Made by a program: the position numbers and the translations under genes. Source: Nocardioides okcheonensis (GTDB taxonomy: Bacteria > Actinomycetota > Actinomycetes > Propionibacteriales > Nocardioidaceae). From it: a stretch of DNA of 64,000 bases. Each line of letters begins with the position of its first letter. Position 1 is the first letter of the stretch. The DNA lies in assembly GCF_020991065.1 (NCBI RefSeq), contig NZ_CP087710.1, positions 1,550,001 through 1,614,000 of the forward strand, given 5' to 3'. The notes under the pieces are model-generated. The model was not told the DNA's origin and made no database searches. It saw only the letters and a program-made list of their open reading frames with translations. Below, piece after piece: positions 35,676-46,304 of this stretch.

Positions 35676-37968
35676 GAGTCCCTCCTCACGAGCAGGGCGA
35701 CCGGGTGGGCGGCGAGCAGGTCGGCGAGCCGGCCGTCGGTGTCGAGGCCGGTGAGCAGGTCGTGCCACCGGCCCTCGGGGAGGTCGAGGGTGGTGTCGCC
35801 CCAGCCGCCGGCGGCGGCGAGGCCGACCGGGAGCCGGGTCGCGACGGCGATCGCGCCGCCGCGGTCGAACGCCACGACGTGCCCGGCCCTGTCGCCGGTG
35901 GCCTCGACGGGCGCGTAGCCGGTGAACAGCTCCGGCCGCTCGCGGCGCAGGGTCAGCGCCGTGCAGGTGACGTGGAGCTTGGTGGCCGCGTCGTCCTCGT
36001 CCGTGCCGGCGAGCACCGCGGCCCGGTGGTCGAAGTCGACCGGGCGCCGGTTGTCGGGGTCGACGAGCGAGGTCTCCCACAGCTCGCTGCCCTGGTAGAC
36101 GTCGGGCACGCCCGGCATGGTGATCGCGACCAGCTTGGCCGCGAGCGAGTTGGCCTGGGCCGGGGCGTCGATCCGTGCGGCGAGGTCGGTCAGCACCGCG
36201 CGCACCTCGTCGGAGTCGAAGACGGCGTCGACCGCGGCGTGCACAGCCGACTCGTACGCCTCGTCCGGCTCGGTCCAGGTGGTGCGGTCGCCGGCCTCGC
36301 GCATCGCCTTCTCGGCGTAGCCGTGCAGCCGCTCGCGCAGGTCGTCCGCGTGGTCGGGGGTCCATGCGCCGAGGACGGCCTGCCACAGCAGCGACCCGAA
36401 GCCGGGATCGGGGACCGGCGCGAGCCGCAGCAGCTCCTCGAGCGCCCGCTCCCAGTGGCCGGGCTCCTCGGCGAGCACGGTGATCCGGGCGCGGACGTCC
36501 TCGCCGCGCTTGGTGTCGTGGGTGGAGAGCGTGACCATCGCGTCGGGCCAGTCGCGCTGGCGGTCGGCCATCGCGACGTGGAAGGCGTCGACGTCGACCG
36601 CGAAGACCGACGGGTCGGCGCCGACCTCGTTGAGCGAGGTGAGCCGCGACCAGCGGTAGAAGGAGCAGTCCTCGACGCCCTTGGCCATCACCATGCCGGA
36701 GGTCTGCTGGAAGCGCCGCGCGGGCTGGCCCCACTCGTCGTGCAGCACCGGCTCGAGCACGGCGAGGGTGTCCGAGAGGTCGGGTCGCTGCTCGCGGGCG
36801 AGGGCGAACGCCTCCTCGAGGTGGGCGCGGCCCTCGGGGAGGTAGGAGCGGTAGACCGGGAAGCAGGCGAGCAGCTCGGCGACCGCGTCGGCGACGGCGT
36901 CCTCGTCGGGGGCGTCGTCGCCGAGGTGGGTGGTGACCTCGCGGGTGATCCGCAGGACCTCGGAGTGCAGGATGCCGTCGGCGACGGCGCGCTTGTTGTC
37001 GTGCACCATCTGCGCCCAGTCGACCGGGGCACCGCGGAGCCGGTCCTCGAGCGCGGTCAGCGGCGCCTCCCCGGCCGGGTCAGTGAGCACCCGGTCGATG
37101 AGCGCGAGGGCGTCGTAGCCGGTGGTGCCGGCGGTCGCCCACTCGGCCGGCAGGCGCTCGCCGGGCTCGAGGATCTTCTCGACCAGGACGTACGCCCCGC
37201 CGGTGAGCGCGGCGAGGTCGTCGAGGTAGCGCTTCGGGTCGCGCAGGCCGTCGGGGTGGTCGACCCGCAGGCCGTCGACGAGGCCCTCGTCGAACCAGCG
37301 CTTCACCTCGACGTGGGTCTGGGCGAAGACCTCGGGGTCCTCGACCCGCACCGCGGCGAGGGTGTTGACCGCGAAGAAGCGGCGGTAGTTGAGGTCGTCG
37401 TCGGCGGCGCGCCAGCTGACCAGCTCGTAGTGCTGCTCCTCGAGGGTGCTCGTGCCGGGCGCGAGCGGGAAGCGCTGGTCGTGGTAGCGGACCTCGCCCT
37501 TGTCGGTCCCGGGCCGCACGACCCGGATCGCGTCCTCGTCGTCGTCGCCGATGACGGGGATCAGGATCCGGCCGTCGCCGGCCGCCCAGTCGACGTCGAA
37601 CGCGCTGGCGTGCTCGGAGGCGCGGCCGAGCCGCAGCACGTCCCACCACCACGGGTCCTCGCTCGGGGTGGCGACGCCGACGTGGTTGGGGACGATGTCG
37701 ACGAGGACGCCCATCCCCAGGCGCCGCGCCTCGGCGGAGAGCGCCGCGAGGCCCTCCTCTCCCCCGCGCTCGGGGTCGACGTGGTCGAAGGCGACGACGT
37801 CGTAGCCGTGGGTGCTGCCCGGCTCGGAGGCCAGCAGCGGCGAGAGGTAGACCCAGTCGACGCCGAGGTCGTGGAGGTAGGGCAGGACCCGCGCGGCGTC
37901 GTGCAGCGTGAAGTCGGGGCTGACCTGGAGGCGGTAGGTGCTGTGCGGCGTACGACGTCCGGGTGCGG

Positions 37969-37972
<4 letters not shown>
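35672..37972 (-). CDS. treY: Malto-oligosyltrehalose synthase
   Basis: A 766-residue GH13 enzyme that turns the reducing-end alpha-1,4 link of maltodextrins into the alpha-1,1 link of maltooligosyltrehalose. Family marks are [20 protein letters not shown] at the N-terminus, [43 protein letters not shown] with the catalytic Asp, [12 protein letters not shown] with Glu, and [19 protein letters not shown] 37972 overlaps the treX stop (GTGA). The length is normal. Confidence 0.97.
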
Positions 37973-40140
<2,168 letters not shown>

Positions 40141-40233
40141 GGCCTCGACGCTACTGGCATTTCCGGCCCTCCGGCTGGGACGACCATCCACCGGGGTGGG
40201 GCCCGGTGACGACCGTCACCAGCGCTCGGCCGC

Positions 40234-40317
40234 GCACCATGAAGGCAGTTCGGGGCGCCGTGGCCGGGGGCTGAGCGTGGACCAGCCGCGCGGGAGCGCG
40301 AACTGCCTGCATGGTGC
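40234..40317. repeat. Palindromic GAAGGCAGTTCG-type intergenic element, copy 2
   Basis: Arms GCACCATGAAGGCAGTTCG (40234-40252) and CGAACTGCCTGCATGGTGC (40299-40317) pair with one mismatch. The interior again carries GAGCGTGGAC. It sits between treX and the Tad pilus genes. Confidence 0.85.
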
Positions 40318-40319
40318 GC

Positions 40320-40757
40320 TCAGGGCTGGACGGTGACCGCCGCGGTGCTGCTGGTCCCGACCGTGGGCCGGCTCGGCGAGCCGGGGATGGTGAGCGGCAG
40401 GTCGAGCGGGGCGACCAGGCGCACGGTGACCGACCGCGAGGTGCGGTCGACGCTGACGGCGACGTCGATGCCGGGGAACTTCTCGCCGGCGCCGGCGCGG
40501 GCGAGGTAGTCGCGGACCGCGGCCTCGACCGCGGCCTCCTGCTGCAGCAGCCGCTCGCCGTCGAGGCCCTGCTCGTAGATCCCGGTCGACCCGAGGTCGG
40601 CGCCCTGCAGCGCGGCGCCGTCGGCGAGCGTGTCGAGGCCCTGTCGCTGGAGGTACGCGGCGGAGGCGTCGATGACCGCCACGATCGCCATCAGCACGAT
40701 GCTGGCGAACCCGATGATCAGCAGGGTCGCCTGCCCGGCCTCGTCGCGACGCCTCAC
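40320..40757 (-). CDS. TadG-like pilus assembly protein (TadE/G-like)
   Basis: A 145-residue protein with one N-terminal membrane helix in the pseudopilin style: RRRDEAGQATLLIIGFASIV, continuing LMAIVAVIDASAAYLQRQGL. The GQAT/LLIIG start is typical of the TadG-related (Flp pilus putative) proteins. The remaining 110 residues are extracytoplasmic. It is last of the Tad genes and overlaps the preceding TadE-like gene by four bases. It probably helps anchor or assemble Flp pili. Confidence 0.8.
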   Translation of the reverse strand: MRRRDEAGQATLLIIGFASIVLMAIVAVIDASAAYLQRQGLDTLADGAALQGADLGSTGIYEQGLDGERLLQQEAAVEAAVRDYLARAGAGEKFPGIDVAVSVDRTSRSVTVRLVAPLDLPLTIPGSPSRPTVGTSSTAAVTVQP

Positions 40758-41239
40758 CGGCCCTCCTCGCCGTCATCGTCGTCGTCGCCCTCGTCCGCGC
40801 TCTCCACGTACTGCCCGATCGGCACCGTGTGGCTGGCGTCGAGCGAGAAGGACGCGGCCTGGCGGCCGAGGATCTCCGGCGAGAACGGGAGGTCGACGCC
40901 GGAGTCAACGCGCACGGTGATCACGGCCGTGCCGACGTGGCAGTTGTCCCCCGGCGCCTGGCAGGAGAACTCGACCTCCGCCTGCTGGCCCTCGACCCCC
41001 TGGTCGGCCAGCACCTGGGCGACGGCCGCCCGGGCCCGGGCCTCCCCCGTCGCGTCGTCGGGGGCCAGCGCGTAGGCCCGCCCGGCCGCGCGGGCGGCGG
41101 CGCTCGTCGCGAAGGCGCCGCGCTGCACCTCGAAGACCGACACCACGATCCAGATCAGCGGCACGAGCAGGATGATCGACAGCCAGGTCAGCTCGACCAG
41201 CGCCGAGCCCCGGTCGTCGCGCCGGCGGGGCCGCCTCAC
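40754..41239 (-). CDS. TadE-like minor pilin-type protein
   Basis: A 161-residue protein. The N-terminal motif DDRGSALVELTWLSIILLVP, followed by a hydrophobic helix, is the TadE signature, including the Glu five residues into the helix. The mature part has two Cys residues (FSCQAPGDNCHV) and a very acidic C-terminal tail of consecutive Asp and Glu. It overlaps both neighbours by four bases, so it is cotranslated with them. Confidence 0.85.
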   Translation of the reverse strand: MRRPRRRDDRGSALVELTWLSIILLVPLIWIVVSVFEVQRGAFATSAAARAAGRAYALAPDDATGEARARAAVAQVLADQGVEGQQAEVEFSCQAPGDNCHVGTAVITVRVDSGVDLPFSPEILGRQAASFSLDASHTVPIGQYVESADEGDDDDDGEEGR

Positions 41240-41631
41240 GGTCCCGCCTGCTCGGCGACGGCGTGGCCCGCGACCCGGACGTGGACGCTGGCGCCGCCGA
41301 TCCCGAGGATCGTCACGTCGGCCTCGACGACCGCCTCGTAGCCCGGGGCGCCGCCGACGCGGGCCGGGCGGACGACGACGTCGCGCACGAACTTCTCCGA
41401 CAGCGCACCGTCGACGAGCTCCTCGACCTTCGCGCGCCCGGCGTCGGCCGAGCTGCCGGCGACCGCCGCGTGGCGGGCGCCCTCCCCCGCGGCCGCGGCG
41501 AGCGTGTTGCGGACGTGGAGCACGAGGGCGAGCTGGAGGATGCCGACCACCAGCGGCAGCAGGACCAGCACGACCCAGACGAAGTCGACGACGGCTGCCC
41601 CGCGCTCCCGGTCGGCGCCGGAGCGGGACAC
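41236..41631 (-). CDS. TadE-like minor pilin-type protein
   Basis: A 131-residue protein with the TadE-type N-terminus RERGAAVVDFVWVVLVLLPL, in which Asp replaces the usual Glu, and a single membrane helix continuing into LALVLHVRNTLAAAAGEGAR. The extracytoplasmic part is short. It lies between the pilin gene and the second TadE-like gene, with a four-base overlap downstream. Confidence 0.85.
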   Translation of the reverse strand: MSRSGADRERGAAVVDFVWVVLVLLPLVVGILQLALVLHVRNTLAAAAGEGARHAAVAGSSADAGRAKVEELVDGALSEKFVRDVVVRPARVGGAPGYEAVVEADVTILGIGGASVHVRVAGHAVAEQAGP

Positions 41632-41634
41632 GGC

Positions 41635-41805
41635 CTAGCCGCGGACCATCGAGAAGGCGTTGTCGAGCAGGGCGAGCAGCTGGTCCCTGACGACGGGCGT
41701 GAGGGCCGCGACGACGATCGCCGTCATCAGCGTGACCATCACCCAGCCGGGCACGTCGCCGCGGTCGTCGCGACGGCGTGCGGTCGTGGTCGTCTGGAGG
41801 TGCAT
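41635..41805 (-). CDS. Small Flp pilin-like protein
   Basis: A 56-residue protein. The minus-strand frame from ATG 41805 reads MHLQTTTTARRRDDRGDVPG, then a hydrophobic helix WVMVTLMTAIVVAALTPVV and a short tail DQLLALLDNAFSMVRG. The size, the DRGDVPGWV processing-like region and its place between tadC and the tadE genes fit the major pilin subunit of actinobacterial Tad loci. AGGACCTCCC lies just upstream of the ATG. Confidence 0.78.
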   Translation of the reverse strand: MHLQTTTTARRRDDRGDVPGWVMVTLMTAIVVAALTPVVRDQLLALLDNAFSMVRG

Positions 41806-41839
41806 GGGAGGTCCTTTCGTGGCGTGGATCTGCGGTCGG

Positions 41840-42781
41840 TCAGGGCGTGGTGAGCTGGAGGCCCAGCACGCCGGGGTAGAAGGCGAAGAGGATCGTCACG
41901 GGCAGCACGAAGAACACGACGGGCGCCATCATCGCGATCTCCTTGCGCGCGGCGGTCTCGATGAGGAGGCGTCGACCGGCCTCGCGGACGTCGGCGGCCT
42001 GGGCGTGCAGGACGTCCGACAGCGGCGTGCCGCGCTCCATGGCGACCGTGATCCCGGTGGCGAAGCGGGCGACGATCGGCAGGCCGGTGGTGCGGGCGAG
42101 CGACTCGAACGCGACACCGACGGTCTCGCCGGTGCGGATCCGGCCCAGGACCGCCGCGAGGTCTTGCGAGAGCGCACCGCTGCTGCGGCGCACCACGCGG
42201 TCGAGCGCGGCGACCGGGCTCTCGCCCGCCGCCACCGACAGGGCGAGCAGCTCGGCGATCGTGGGGAACTCGGCCAGGATCTGGCGCTCGCGCTCCTTGA
42301 CCTGCGTGCTGAGCCGGTTGTCGCGCATGAAGACGCCCATCGCGAAGCCGAGGACGCAGAGCACCAGCGCCGACCCGGGGCTCCCGACGCCGCCGAGCGC
42401 GCGCACCAGGCACAGTGCGGCGGCGGCCCCGAAGCCGACCAGGCCCCACACCACCTGCTCGATGCGGAACTCGTGGACGGTGCGGTCGAGGCCGGCGCGC
42501 TCGAGGCGACGGCGCACCGAGCCGGAGCCGCCGAGCACCCGCTCCACGACGTCGGCCGCCGAGCGCAGGAGGGGCCCGAAGATGCCGGCGGCCGCGGAGG
42601 TCCGCGACCCCGCGGCGACGCGTACGAGCGGGGGCTGGTCGCGCTGGGGAAGGTCACGCAGGTAGGGCAGGACGCGGTGCGCGAGCTGGGGGCGCCGCAG
42701 CACCGCGAGCCGCGCGACCACCAGCACCAGCCCGAGCCCGGCGCAGGCGCCGAGCACACCGCCCCAGACCGCGGTGCTCAC
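41840..42781 (-). CDS. tadC: Tad pilus inner-membrane protein TadC (type II secretion F domain)
   Basis: A 313-residue membrane protein with the type II/IV secretion F domain. It has an N-terminal helix, a cytoplasmic region RQILAEFPTIAELLALSVAAGESPVAAL (written in part: AEFPTIAELLALSVAAGE), the ERGTPLSDVLHAQAADVREA block, and two C-terminal helices ending in ILFAFYPGVLGLQL. It forms the assembly platform with TadB. GTG 42781 overlaps the tadB stop (GTGA). Confidence 0.9.
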   Translation of the reverse strand: MSTAVWGGVLGACAGLGLVLVVARLAVLRRPQLAHRVLPYLRDLPQRDQPPLVRVAAGSRTSAAAGIFGPLLRSAADVVERVLGGSGSVRRRLERAGLDRTVHEFRIEQVVWGLVGFGAAAALCLVRALGGVGSPGSALVLCVLGFAMGVFMRDNRLSTQVKERERQILAEFPTIAELLALSVAAGESPVAALDRVVRRSSGALSQDLAAVLGRIRTGETVGVAFESLARTTGLPIVARFATGITVAMERGTPLSDVLHAQAADVREAGRRLLIETAARKEIAMMAPVVFFVLPVTILFAFYPGVLGLQLTTP

Positions 42782-43632
42782 GACAGGATCCGCTTCTCGA
42801 CGGGCAGCCGGCCGATGCGCATCATCGCCCAGTAGGCCAGGACGCAGACCCCGAAGCCGACGCCGAGGACGAGCACCCCGCCGGGCGAGGCGTACTGCTG
42901 GATCGCGGTCGTCTGGAACGACATCATCAGCAGCACGATCCACGGCGCGGACACCGCGAGCCGCGCGCCGTTGACGGTCCACGCCTGGCGCGACTCGAGC
43001 TCCGAGCGGGTGCGGGCGTCGTCGCGCAGGAAGCCGGAGAGGTTGCGCAGCAGCCGGCCGAGGTCGCCGCCACCCACCTCACGGGCGAGGCGCAGGCCCT
43101 CCACCACCCGGTCGCCGACCGGGTCGGCGAGCCGGTCCTTGAGCCGGTCGAGGCACTCGCCGAACCGGCCCGTCACCTGGTAGTCGAGGGCGAACTGGGC
43201 GAAGTCGGCGCGCAGCGGCTCCGGCCCGTTGGTCGCGAGCGCCGACACCGCGTCGGGCAGCGACAGCCCGGCCCGGACGGCGCTGGCCAGGTTGTCGACC
43301 GCCTCGGGCCACACCTCGGCGAAGTCGCGCAGGCGGCGGGCCGCGCGCTGGCGCAGCACCGCGATCGGGACGTAGGCGGCCATCGCACCGAACACCAGCG
43401 CGACCGTCGGCGTCCGGGAGACGGCCTGGACGAGGGCGAAGGCCACGCCGCCGAGCACCAGGCACAGTGCCACGACGCTGGTGGGCGTCACGTCCGACAG
43501 GCCGGCGCGCCCGAGCAGCCGACCCAGCCGCGTGGATCCCGGCTGCGACGCGCGCGGCTGGCGCGGCAGCGCGAAGGAGGCCCACACCAGCAGCAGGCCG
43601 ACCCCGACACCGAGCCCGACGAGCGCCCCCAT
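42778..43632 (-). CDS. tadB: Tad pilus inner-membrane protein TadB (type II secretion F domain)
   Basis: A 284-residue membrane protein. Two N-terminal helices precede the F domain, which has WPEAVDNLASAVRAGLSLPD, then GRFGECLDRLKDRLADPVGD and LRNLSGFLRDDARTRSELES. Two more helices end the protein. ATG 43632 shares a TGATG junction with the stop of the tadA 3' fragment, which shows the original gene order tadA-tadB-tadC. Confidence 0.92.
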   Translation of the reverse strand: MGALVGLGVGVGLLLVWASFALPRQPRASQPGSTRLGRLLGRAGLSDVTPTSVVALCLVLGGVAFALVQAVSRTPTVALVFGAMAAYVPIAVLRQRAARRLRDFAEVWPEAVDNLASAVRAGLSLPDAVSALATNGPEPLRADFAQFALDYQVTGRFGECLDRLKDRLADPVGDRVVEGLRLAREVGGGDLGRLLRNLSGFLRDDARTRSELESRQAWTVNGARLAVSAPWIVLLMMSFQTTAIQQYASPGGVLVLGVGFGVCVLAYWAMMRIGRLPVEKRILS

Positions 43633-44166
43633 CAGCCGGCACCCGCCGCGGAGAGCACCTCGTGGACGTCGATGCCGACCCGCTCGTAGCGCTCGGTGCG
43701 GGCTGGGACTCCCCCGGTGCGGCGCAGCTCGCCGGCGGAGCGGACGAACAGCGGCTCCACCTCGATCACGTCGGCCTCGACCCGCCCGGGCACGGACACG
43801 ATCTCGTTGACCCGGCGCACGCCGTCGGCCCCGAGGCCGAGGTGCACGACCAGGTCGACCGAGGAGGCCACCGTCGGCACGACGAACCGCGCGGAGATGT
43901 TGTCGCCGGCCAGCAGCGGGAGGGTGCACATCTTCACCAGCGCCTCGCGGGCGCTGTTGGCGTGGAGGGTGCACATCCCGGGCAGCCCGGAGTTGAGCGC
44001 CAGCAGCAGGTCGAGGCACTCGGCGGCCCGCACCTCGCCGACGAGGATCCGGCTCGGCCGCATCCGCAGCGCCTCCTTCACCAGGTCGCGCAGCACGATC
44101 TCGCCCGTCTGCTCGAGCCCGGCCTGCCGGGTCTGCATCGCGACCCAGTCGGGGTGGCTGAAGCGG
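43632..44166 (-). pseudogene. tadA: tadA 3' fragment (pilus ATPase C-terminal part), separated by an inserted element
   Basis: The last 178 or so codons of the TadA/CpaF secretion ATPase, from LRFSHPDWVAMQTRQ through the Walker B-type RMRPSRILVGEVRAAECLDL, the His box GMCTLHANSAREAL and the C-terminus EVLSAAGAG. The beginning of the gene lies 8.1 kb away at 52279-53027. Joined at the AGC trinucleotide, the two parts give an unbroken 428-codon frame. In the present state this fragment has no proper start, although the frame stays open into the element up to an ATG at 44270. Confidence 0.93.
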
Positions 44167-44169
44167 AGC
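44167..44169. other. Left attachment junction of the integrated element
   Basis: The host tadA sequence (AAGCGG on the plus strand) meets the element at AGC. The same AGC occurs at the other end (52276-52278). Only these three bases are shared, in keeping with the two-base crossover and short identity typical of serine integrases. Beyond it, element DNA ACAAACAACC begins. Confidence 0.82.
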
Positions 44170-44268
44170 ACAAACAACCAAGAACTGCAGACTAAGCAAT
44201 GCGGCCCCGCCCGGTGCTGGCACACCGACCAGGGCCTAGGAACCGATGCCCCAAGGAGGCACCGAACC

Positions 44269-44577
44269 ATGGCTACATCTTCTCAGCCGGCGACCGCGCC
44301 GGCATCCGTAGAACCTCTGATCTGTCCCGAGTGGTGCACGTTGCCCGCCGGCCACGATCCTGACGAGCCGAACCGGATCCACTACGCCCCGACCGCCGAG
44401 AGCGTCCACCTCAGCTACGGCGACGAGCCCTTACACAACGACCTCGACCGCGCCTGGTACGCCGAGATCATTGGCCTCGAGCTCCTGAACGACACCGCGG
44501 CTGGCATGGCCGAGGAGCTCCGAGCCGCCGCAGCGGACATCATCGCCGCGGCGGAGTGGCTCGAGGCGCGTTCGTGA
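44269..44577 (+). CDS. DUF6907-like small protein of the element
   Basis: A 102-residue protein with an AAGGAGG ribosome binding site before ATG 44269. The motif LICPEWCTLPAGHDPDEPN, with its CxxxC...H pattern, and the downstream RIHYAPTAESVHLSYGD resemble the actinobacterial DUF6907 proteins that are common on mobile elements. The C-terminal half is helical and acidic. Function is unknown. It overlaps the next gene by four bases (GTGA). Confidence 0.7.
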   Translation: MATSSQPATAPASVEPLICPEWCTLPAGHDPDEPNRIHYAPTAESVHLSYGDEPLHNDLDRAWYAEIIGLELLNDTAAGMAEELRAAAADIIAAAEWLEARS

Positions 44578-44966
44578 AGCGGCGAAGCATGGAGCGGCAG
44601 CATCTCGGCGACCAGATCGCGGCGATCCTGCGCGACGCTCCGGCACCGATGTCGCTTCCCGAGTTGGGCCACCTGCTCACCCTCACCTTCACCGAGCCGT
44701 GCGCCTCGGGGTACACCGGTTGCTGCGAGAGCGACCTAGGACGCGGCCGCATGACGAGCTTGGGCGTGACGCACTTCGAGTGCCTTGGGAACGGCGTGGA
44801 CATGTGGACCCGCACCGTCGGCAAGTCGTCAGGAACGCTCCGGGGCGAGCTGGACGCAATGTTCGCATCCGGCCTGGTAACCCGCTCGAGGCCCAGGAGC
44901 CTGGTGCTGTGGGAGTGGGCGGGCGAGAGCGTGGACATGTCCGCCTACGAGCACGCGCTGGGCTAG
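44574..44966 (+). CDS. Hypothetical protein of the element, winged-helix-like
   Basis: A 130-residue protein from GTG 44574, coupled to the preceding gene. ERQHLGDQIAAILRDAPAPM, SLPELGHLLTLTF and SGTLRGELDAMFASGLVTRS look like the helices of a winged-helix DNA-binding fold. It also has several Cys (EPCASGYTGCCESD, FECLG) that might bind metal. Its stop overlaps the stop of the convergent excisionase-like gene. Confidence 0.6.
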   Translation: MKRRSMERQHLGDQIAAILRDAPAPMSLPELGHLLTLTFTEPCASGYTGCCESDLGRGRMTSLGVTHFECLGNGVDMWTRTVGKSSGTLRGELDAMFASGLVTRSRPRSLVLWEWAGESVDMSAYEHALG

Positions 44967-45214
44967 CGACTCCGAGCGCGGCTGAGCTTGCTCTGACCGG
45001 TCGGCGAGGGCCTCTCGGGAGCCCTCGCCTGCGTAGTCATAATCGAGACGATCTGCTTGATCTGCTGGTCGGTGAAGCGCCAGTCGGTGCGCGAGAAACG
45101 GACGACCGGCCAGCCGTGGCGGCGAGCGCGCCGCTTCAACTCGGACTCGGTCATGTCCCACTGGGCGGCCAGGTCGGAGGCCTTCGTGAGGCGCTCGGGC
45201 TGGTCAGCCGTCAT
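44963..45214 (-). CDS. Small HTH protein, candidate excisionase (recombination directionality factor)
   Basis: An 83-residue basic protein from ATG 45214. The core ERLTKASDLAAQWDMTESEL, then KRRARRHGWPVVRFSRTDWR and FTDQQIKQIV, is the pattern of a helix-turn-helix 17/MerR-like excisionase, with a wing after the recognition helix. Its position at the opposite end of the element from the recombinase fits a directionality factor, but regulation of transcription is also possible. Confidence 0.62.
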   Translation of the reverse strand: MTADQPERLTKASDLAAQWDMTESELKRRARRHGWPVVRFSRTDWRFTDQQIKQIVSIMTTQARAPERPSPTGQSKLSRARSR

Positions 45215-45246
45215 TCTCTTCCACACCTGCCATTCATTCAGCGCCC

Positions 45247-45714
45247 TTACCGTGGTTCGGGAACCGTTGGCTCCGGCGGGTGCGGGTCCTCGGGCATGAG
45301 CGTCGCGGCTTCGGCGATGACAGCCCTCACGTCGTCCCAGTCCGCCTTGACATCCGCAGAATCAGGACGCACCCGAACTGACGCATGGCAGGCCCCCAAC
45401 TCGTCGTCTTGGTCATCAGGCGTGACGAGCACGCCAGCTTGGCCCGTCTCGCGGGCCGCACCCACAGGGAATTCGATGCCGTTGTACCTACTCCAGTCGT
45501 ACACCGTGGCACGGGTCCGAGCCGTTAGGTGAAGCAGGCCGTCCATCTGCGTGGACATCCCATCAGGGTCGAGCCGGAGCGCTGCCTTCATCACCACCAA
45601 TCGGCCGGTGATGACATCCGGGACCCTGAACTGCGGCTTCCGAGGGACGCGTCGCAACAGGATTTCGTCGGGTGGGATGTCTGGGTCATCCCACCCGGAA
45701 GCGGTCGAACTCAC
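45247..45714 (-). CDS. Third gene of the TIGR04255 cassette, unknown function
   Basis: A 155-residue soluble protein starting at GTG 45714, which overlaps the upstream stop in a GTGA junction. The N-terminal block DDPDIPPDEILLRRVPRKPQ, then FRVPDVITGRLVVMKAALRL and DPDGMSTQMDGLL, looks like a compact conserved domain; the C-terminus is acidic and Pro-rich. I have no named family for it. Base composition is lower in GC than the chromosome around the element, suggesting separate acquisition. Confidence 0.65.
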   Translation of the reverse strand: MSSTASGWDDPDIPPDEILLRRVPRKPQFRVPDVITGRLVVMKAALRLDPDGMSTQMDGLLHLTARTRATVYDWSRYNGIEFPVGAARETGQAGVLVTPDDQDDELGACHASVRVRPDSADVKADWDDVRAVIAEAATLMPEDPHPPEPTVPEPR

Positions 45715-46304
45715 CGCGCGTGGGCGTTTGCCTGCGGAAAGAGTGCAGTCCAGCGGGGATTGTGCTGCTCGGCGATCTCGGTGAGGTCGCTGAGCAACGT
45801 ACGAAGCCCAGGGATCGAACTCGAGGTAGTGACACGACGCCCCCGCCTGCGAAGCACCCAGTACGCACGCGAGTCAGTAGTGATCAGCTCGAGTCCATGA
45901 TCCATGATCCGCCACTCGGCGATAACGTCCCCATCCTCATCAACTGACATCGTCGGATAGAGGGTATTGGGCCGGAGAAGTGAACGAAGCAGGTCGACCA
46001 TTCGGGCTTCTGCGTTCGGGTTGGCAGTCTCGAGACCATCAGCCGCGTGGTGCTCGGCGATCTGCTCGAGTTGCCACTTCGCGTACTCGAAGCCGACCGA
46101 TCGAAGATGCACGGAGGCAGAACTTTCAAGCCACCAGTGTTTCCGAGCGGCTCGCCTTCGGTAAATCGTAGTCGCGCCGTCGGCGGACGGGGGGCAGAGG
46201 GGGTGCGGCCTCCGGTTCATCTTGGGAAAGCGAACTACCGCGGGCTGTGCCCAAGGATCACGGACCTTGCGACCAGGCGCATAGTCGAGGGCTTGTACGG
46301 TCAC
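45711..46304 (-). CDS. Second gene of the TIGR04255 cassette, unknown function
   Basis: A 197-residue soluble protein. GTG 46304 overlaps the stop of the TIGR04255 gene (GTGA), which fixes the start over the upstream TTG. The middle is helical (EYAKWQLEQIAEHHAADGLE) and the second half is strand-rich: TMSVDEDGDVIAEWRIMDHG, then LELITTDSRAYWVLRRRG. The pattern of a strand with DGDVIAEW recalls small beta-sandwich proteins that I have seen beside TIGR04255 genes, but the family is not named to my knowledge. Confidence 0.65.
   Translation of the reverse strand: MTVQALDYAPGRKVRDPWAQPAVVRFPKMNRRPHPLCPPSADGATTIYRRRAARKHWWLESSASVHLRSVGFEYAKWQLEQIAEHHAADGLETANPNAEARMVDLLRSLLRPNTLYPTMSVDEDGDVIAEWRIMDHGLELITTDSRAYWVLRRRGRRVTTSSSIPGLRTLLSDLTEIAEQHNPRWTALFPQANAHAR

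Noticed and set aside
44270..44270. A functional restart of the TadA C-terminal part from ATG 44270 inside the element
   Set aside because: The frame is open, but the added residues are Cys/Trp-rich and not protein-like, and Walker A would be missing, so a working product is unlikely.
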